Assembly: GCF_000203815.1 (NCBI RefSeq)
Contig: NW_004457711.1
Span: 310,001-374,000 of the forward strand
Reading direction: 5' to 3'
Length of the DNA stretch: 64,000 nucleotides
DNA from: Cavenderia fasciculata
Lineage: Eukaryota > Evosea > Eumycetozoa > Acytosteliales > Cavenderiaceae
Shown: piece after piece, positions 59,139 through 64,000 of the stretch
Numbering within the stretch: position 1 is the first letter of the stretch
Layout: each line of letters starts with the position of its first letter
Program-made: the position numbers and the translations under genes
The notes under the pieces: generated by a model
What the model was told of the DNA's origin: nothing
What the model saw: the letters and a program-made list of their open reading frames with translations, nothing else
Databases searched by the model: none

Positions 59139-59235
59139 ACTATTTTAATAGTAGTACATACTATTTTAATAGTAGCTCAAACTATTTTAATAGTAGCACA
59201 TACTATTTTAATAGTAGCACATACTTTAATAGTAG
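59139..59235. repeat. Five tandem near-palindromes at 21 bp period
   Basis: The unit ACTATTTTAATAGTAG starts at 59139, 59160, 59181 and 59202, with a shortened fifth copy at 59223 and a partial sixth near 59241. Arms ACTATT and AATAGT are exact complements around TT. Spacers of five bases vary (TACAT, CTCAA, CACAT, CACAT). The array sits upstream of the hssA-like gene and downstream of the AIF stop codon. Confidence 0.9.
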
Positions 59236-59278
59236 CATTAACTATTTTTGTTTAATTATTTTTTGTTTATTTATTTAT

Positions 59279-61078
59279 TTAATGATGAGCATCTTCTAAA
59301 GAAATGGCATGTTGTAAATCATTAAGGTCAGTAATAGTTTTGGCGGATTGAATTAATTCACGAGCCTTGTCCATTTTACCATAGTGACGGAAAGTCAATA
59401 CACCGACGACACGATCCTTGTCGTTGATGTAGTAGATGTTACCTTTGCTGTATTTGTCTTGGTCCTTGGCGTCTTCAGCTTGTTTGTCCCAAACAGAGAA
59501 GGTTCTGAGTGAGGCATCAGTGTTGCCAGTGGCTTCAAAGCCAATGTGGTTGGTCAAATCACTCCAAAAGAATGGTTGGTAGGTGTATGGTTCGGCGGCA
59601 CCAGTCATGTTCTTGCCAGCCAACTCTCCAGTGGCACGGGCATGGTCGTGATGCTCGATTCTACGACGAGTACCCAATGAAAAGTCGTAAAACGAGGCAA
59701 CGTCACCAGCAACATAGATGTTGGAACGAGCCATCAACTCTGCATTGACAAGGTATCCACCATTCTTGGTGTCGACCTCTAATTGCGTAGATTTGGCAAT
59801 ATCGGCGTTTGGAATGAGACCGACTGCAACAATGACGTGGTCAGTGTCGACAACGCTGCCGTCGTCCAACTTGACTTGGAGCTTACCAGTCTCGGTATTC
59901 TTGGTGACGTCCTTGACCGATTTACCGGGCTTGATGTCAACACCACTCTTACGTACCTCCTCGGTAGCATAATCAGAGAGGTATTGTGGGAGTACCAATG
60001 GAAGAACACCCTTTTCTGGGAAGATTTGGGCGACTTGGATGTCCTTTTTAGCAGTCTTTAAAGAGTCGTTGATTGAGCAGGTCAACTCACTGCCCAAAAA
60101 GCCACCACCAATAATGGTGACGTGCTTGACCTCGTCGCTGTGAACGCGGTTGTACAATTGCTTAAAGTCTTCGACTGTTCTGTAGGTGGTGACGTTTGGA
60201 TCGTCCTTGGCAGAGAAATTGATCTTTCTTGGCTCTCCACCAGTTGCAATCAACAACTTTTCAAATGAAACCAGTGTACCATCATTGAGTAATACTACTT
60301 TTCCTTCAACATGGAGATCCTAAAAAAAAAAAAAATCAATCAAACGTTAATCATCGTATTGATTGATTCGATTCGATTCGATTGATTATATACAATTACT
60401 TACAACAACTTTCTTTTTTGTAATGACTTGAAGTACATCGTTACCATAGACTGATTCTGGTTCAAAAAAGATGCTTTCCTTTTTGCCAGACCAATCGGCA
60501 AATTCAAGTTTAGCAACATCTTGTTCGCTTGCGTGCCACAAGTTCTTTGATAATGGTGGACGTTGGTATGGGACGGCACCTTCCTTGGTGATTATGAGTA
60601 CGTTGGCACCCTTGTCGTTTTCGAGGATCTTGTCAACTGCGTGATAAGCAGCTGTTCCACCACCGATAATAATATATTTGAATTTCTCTACACCATCAAA
60701 TGGATCATCTGATGTCTTTGGTTTGACTGGTGCTGCAGTATTAGGAGTAGTAGTAGTAGTCTTTTCATCTTCCTTTGAATCAGTTGATTGTTGATCTGGT
60801 GTTACTTGAACTGCTTCAACTGGTGTAGCTGCTTGTTGTTGATCCAATAATGTAGTTCCTCCAATCAAGACTGATGTAGCCAATGTAGTTGCTCCAAGTA
60901 ACCATTTAAAACTATTATTGCTCTTTGATGAAGATGAAGATGATGAGGATGAAGATTGATAATATGATCTTTGTTGTTGTTGTTTAATGGTATTGCATAG
61001 TGAAGTAGATGATTTGATATTATTGGTAGTTGATTGAACTACCTTGAAGGTATTTCTTCTTAAGACTGAGCCAAACAT
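59279..61078 (-). CDS. aif: Mitochondrial apoptosis-inducing factor (AIF) flavoprotein
   Basis: Two exons, 60404-61078 and 59279-60319 (GTT|GTAAGT ... TTTTAG|GAT, phase 0), give 571 residues. A basic Ser/Gln presequence (MFGSVLRRNTFKVVQ) precedes a membrane helix (WLLGATTLATSVLIGGTTLL, about 59-78) and an acidic linker, as in AIFs anchored in the inner membrane. FAD-binding FKYIIIGGGTAAYHAV and PYQRPPLSK, NAD-binding VTIIGGGFLGSELTC, and the second FAD motif IYVAGDVASFYD are all present. The C-terminal domain has HHDHARATGELAGKNM. AIF is an NADH oxidoreductase that supports respiratory-chain assembly and moves to the nucleus in some cell deaths; a D. discoideum AIF is known. Confidence 0.93.
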
Positions 61079-61555
61079 CCTAATTGTAAATATTTATCTC
61101 TATATATCTCTTGATTTGTTAAAAAGAAATTAAATTGGGTTGCAGTCTGTCTCTGACACAGCTGAATGAAGTGTCTCTTCACATTTTTGACAAAAAAAGA
61201 CGTGAACTTAAAACGTGTTCTATCCTCTCACATTCTTTGATTCCACTGATTTGATCAGTCGGTTGATTCCAGAATACCATCTTTATCGTGATATTATGTT
61301 TTAAAAATATATCTGTTTTAAATATAATATAGATATATATCTTTGTGTTTTGGATCTATTAACAGAGAGTATGATGGTATTTATTTAATATGTTGTTTGT
61401 TATTTAATCTACCCAACACCATCCATCCTTTTTAATTTTCTTAACCCTAACTAATTAATGTGTGGTTCATCATATCGAGATGGTGTGGTGGATGTAGATG
61501 GGTAATAATTGTTGAGATTTAAGATTGATTATATTTATGTTGTTGTTGTTTTTGT
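61079..61555. promoter_or_regulatory. Spacer: AIF promoter and PSMD7 3' end
   Basis: About 480 bp, with TATA-rich DNA near 61300-61340. No gene is seen. Any plus-strand frame at the right end is antisense to PSMD7. Confidence 0.45.
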
Positions 61556-62935
61556 TTACTTTGATACAGGTTTGGTGTCTTTTTCCTTATTTTCTTTGGT
61601 ATCTTTATCAGTGGCAGCAGCAGGGGCAGTGGTTGGAGTAGCTGGAAGGCTGGAAAGAATGTCGGCTTTCTTTTCGGCATCACGATTTGAAATCTTGTTG
61701 AGGATGAGATTATGTAGGGCAATGATTGATCTAATCATAGACGAGATGTAAATGACAGAGACTGTATCGTTCATCTCTACAGAAAAGGCCTTTGCCAATT
61801 CATTAACATTCAAATTTGGTGATAAATTAATGATATCTTGAATGAATCCAATAATTTGTTGATTTAATGGTAATTTTCTATAAAAAAAAAAGAAAAGAAA
61901 ATAAAAGAAAGTAAAATAATAACTGTTAGAGAAGAGATGGATAGGAATGAACCAAATGTGTGTTTAAATACATACTCTTGAACTACATAATCCAAATAAG
62001 TGGTCATTTCTTGAAGATTATTAATTAAATGTTTCAATGAAATCTTTTTGTCAATGAGTTGGTTGGTGAGTGAAGAGATGGATGAATCCTTGACATCTCT
62101 CAACAAATGTTCAATACAAATCTCTTCAGCTTCAACTGCATCAATCGATGATGGAATATGTTGAAATTTCATGGTTGATTCAGATGTTTCCTTTTTTTTA
62201 AATAAATTAAGAGATAAATATAAGTATGGGTAGAAGAAACATTAATTGATTGATTGATTGATTGTTTGTTACCTTGTTAATTTCTTCAACAGTGACATAT
62301 GACTTTGTTGGGATACCAAGTTCCTTTGGTTGAACGTCTATGATTACTAATACAGGGTTTGGTGTATATCTTCTAAATAATTCATTGATATCTTGATCGG
62401 CAGGTCTAATCTTTGGACCTGTACTATACCAACCTACAACATTTTCTCTAGCTATATAATTTATATAAAATTATGATCGATGAATGTATTAGTTTTTTCT
62501 CTTCATTTCTATAATGATCGTCTGTCTATCTATATATCTATCTGTATCTTTTGATTTGTACCATTAATCTTTTTAAACATAGCAAACATATTTTCGTGGA
62601 AGTTGTGATCCAAGAACCATATATTTGGGTTTGAATCATCCTCTTCAAATGGTACACCATAACAGTTGGATATATCAATGACACCCTTGCCATTGTTTGC
62701 TCCCAACAATGCACCTACAACTCTCTTGTTTGTATCTTTGGCAACTCTATTATAGTGATCTACTACACTGAGTAATACAGTTGGATGAACTACAGTCTAA
62801 TATATTACACATATTATTATAAAATGGTCGATTAGTACTCTGTCTGTATAGTATGATACAATCAATCATCAATGATGATAATGATGATAAAGGTATCAAT
62901 AGTAGTTTACTTACACTATTTGGGAATGTTGACAT
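61556..62935 (-). CDS. psmD7: 26S proteasome lid subunit Rpn8 / PSMD7
   Basis: Five exons, 62915-62935, 62562-62796, 62273-62451, 61976-62190 and 61556-61877, give 323 residues. The first exon is only 21 bases (MSTFPNS). The MPN domain ([57 protein letters not shown]) lacks the His-x-His metal motif of catalytic Rpn11, as expected for Rpn8. The C-terminal helices ([52 protein letters not shown]) match human PSMD7 closely and end in a Lys/Glu tail. It pairs with Rpn11 in the lid. Cytosolic and nuclear. Confidence 0.96.
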
Positions 62936-63126
62936 TATTCTCTCTATCTATCTTATTCTTATCTTTAATTAATATATTATGATCATCATCACAAAGAGGG
63001 GGGTTTTGAACATCAACATTCTTGTTTTTTTTTTTTCATAATTTTTAATTAATTTTTTTTTTAATATTTGTTTTATTTGGTTTGTTTTGTATATATTGAT
63101 CATTTATCCTTATCTCTCTTTTATTT

Positions 63127-63964
63127 TTATAGGATATTTTCAACAGTACCAAGACCAGTTAATGAATCATATAAAAATATATTATTGAATGGATCATTGT
63201 CTCTTGATATAATTTTAACAATTTCTTGACCCAAAACACCACCTACGATGGCACATACAGGTGCAATCTCTGCGTTGATTTGTCTGGTCATGAGTTTGAT
63301 GAAATCAGTGTTCTTGTTGATTGGCGTAATATTATATTTTTTGTTTTCTTGTTCCAATAATGTAACGAGTGCATCTACATCTTTACAAGTTGCCATTTTA
63401 CCATTATTATTAATTTGATATTGATTTAAAACTAGTTGTGAAATTAAATATTAATATTAATATTAATATTTATATGTGTGATGTTGTTATTGATTATATA
63501 TATATATAGTACGTACGATGAATGAAAAATATGATTGGTGATATTCTATTTGGAAACTTTGACCAAGATGATGATAACATTTCCTTTAAACTTGCAAATC
63601 TTGCTACTTTTTCTATTATTTCTTCTGTTTCTTCCTCTGCTGCTGGTTGTTTTCCATCTGTTGTTGTTTTGTTGTTTGTATTTGGAGTAGTCTTTTTCTT
63701 TTTAACAATGTATTGGAATGAATGACCATGATCTGCAAAGAAAAAGGATCTCATACCAAATGAATGGTTCAATAGATATGATACACTATTTCGATGACAC
63801 AATTCATTGAGTATAGATTGTTGTTGGAAATCCAAACCATCTACACAAACCACTGTAAATTGTTTGATGAATTCATCGTCAAATGTTGATACATCTCTTT
63901 CTACTATATTTACACTAACCAATGGATTCAACTCTTTAATTGATTCCAATGATGCTTTTGCTCT
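63127..63964 (-). CDS. sae1: SUMO-activating enzyme subunit 1 (SAE1/AOS1), 5' part outside window
   Basis: The last two exons are 63127-63431 and 63517-63964; the acceptor before 63964 shows that more exons lie beyond 64,000. The visible 251 residues begin RAKASLESIKELNPLVSVNI (human NRAEASLERAQNLNPMVDVK) and include FTVVCVDGLDFQQQSILNEL and FGMRSFFFADHG. They end APVCAIVGGVLGQEIVKIIS ... NNIFLYDSLTGLGTVENIL, matching the SAE1 C-terminus. SAE1 pairs with UBA2 to activate SUMO; the adenylation residues straddle both subunits. A Lys/Thr/Glu-rich insert of about 35 residues (KKKKTTPNTNNKTTTDGKQP on) is longer than in human. The gene is read from the right edge leftwards. Confidence 0.92.
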
Positions 63965-64000
63965 CTAAATATATATTGATCAATATTATTATTATTATAA

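Noticed and set aside
1-64000. tRNA, rRNA, snRNA and transposon search by eye
   Set aside because: No B-box-like TTCGAATCC in a cloverleaf context, no reverse transcriptase, integrase or transposase motifs, and no long terminal repeats were seen. A dedicated RNA scan could still find something.

Overview
This window looks like nuclear DNA of a dictyostelid social amoeba. Intergenic DNA and introns are very AT-rich, introns are short (about 70-150 bp) with GTAAGT/GTATGT donors and T-rich acceptors, and proteins carry Asn, Gln and Thr homopolymers. The gene set is also dictyostelid: countin-like secreted proteins, an ArfGAP-alpha-kinase fusion, an ABCG transporter and an hssA-like small protein. 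Coding GC is higher than I would expect for Dictyostelium discoideum, so a group 1 or 2 genus (Cavenderia, Heterostelium type) is a guess only. I see no transposon, viral relic, tRNA, rRNA or CRISPR array. All exon coordinates were worked out by hand from reading frame, splice consensus and family alignment; for nearly all multi-exon models the exon sum is a multiple of three.

Left part (1-15.2 kb): a partial ankyrin-type gene runs off the left edge. Next comes a tandemly duplicated neighbourhood. It holds a small SAM-like membrane protein, a broken second copy of it, scattered 3' fragments of a large gene, and then the intact large gene (4107-9012). That gene encodes a Cys-rich ectodomain of about 1,250 residues on a seven-helix THH1/TOM1/TOM3-like module. 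Head to head with it lie two tandem countin-like secreted proteins. A VASt lipid-transfer-like gene with a frame change inside a CAA tract and the Brix-domain protein IMP4 follow.

Middle (15.2-40.7 kb): a RalGAP-beta-like gene on the minus strand; a RhoGAP protein behind a 2 kb upstream region; a DENN-domain protein; an acyl-protein thioesterase; a seven-exon LIN9/DIRP gene; a full-size ABCG transporter; and a fusion of a multi-helix membrane domain with a DUF229 phosphatase/sulfatase-like ectodomain.

Right part (40.7-64 kb): a SAP30BP-like gene, two small unassigned genes, a probable GPI-anchored Ser/Thr-rich peptide, a DUF3825-like protein, the ArfGAP-alpha kinase behind a 4.1 kb upstream region full of microsatellites, an hssA-like 63-residue protein whose upstream DNA carries five near-palindromes at an exact 21 bp period, a mitochondrial AIF, the proteasome lid subunit Rpn8/PSMD7, and the 3' part of SUMO-activating enzyme subunit SAE1 at the right edge.

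The genes do not form one pathway. Small-GTPase control recurs (RalGAP-beta, RhoGAP, DENN, ArfGAP). The most suggestive local unit is the receptor-like 7TM gene beside countin-like secreted factors.
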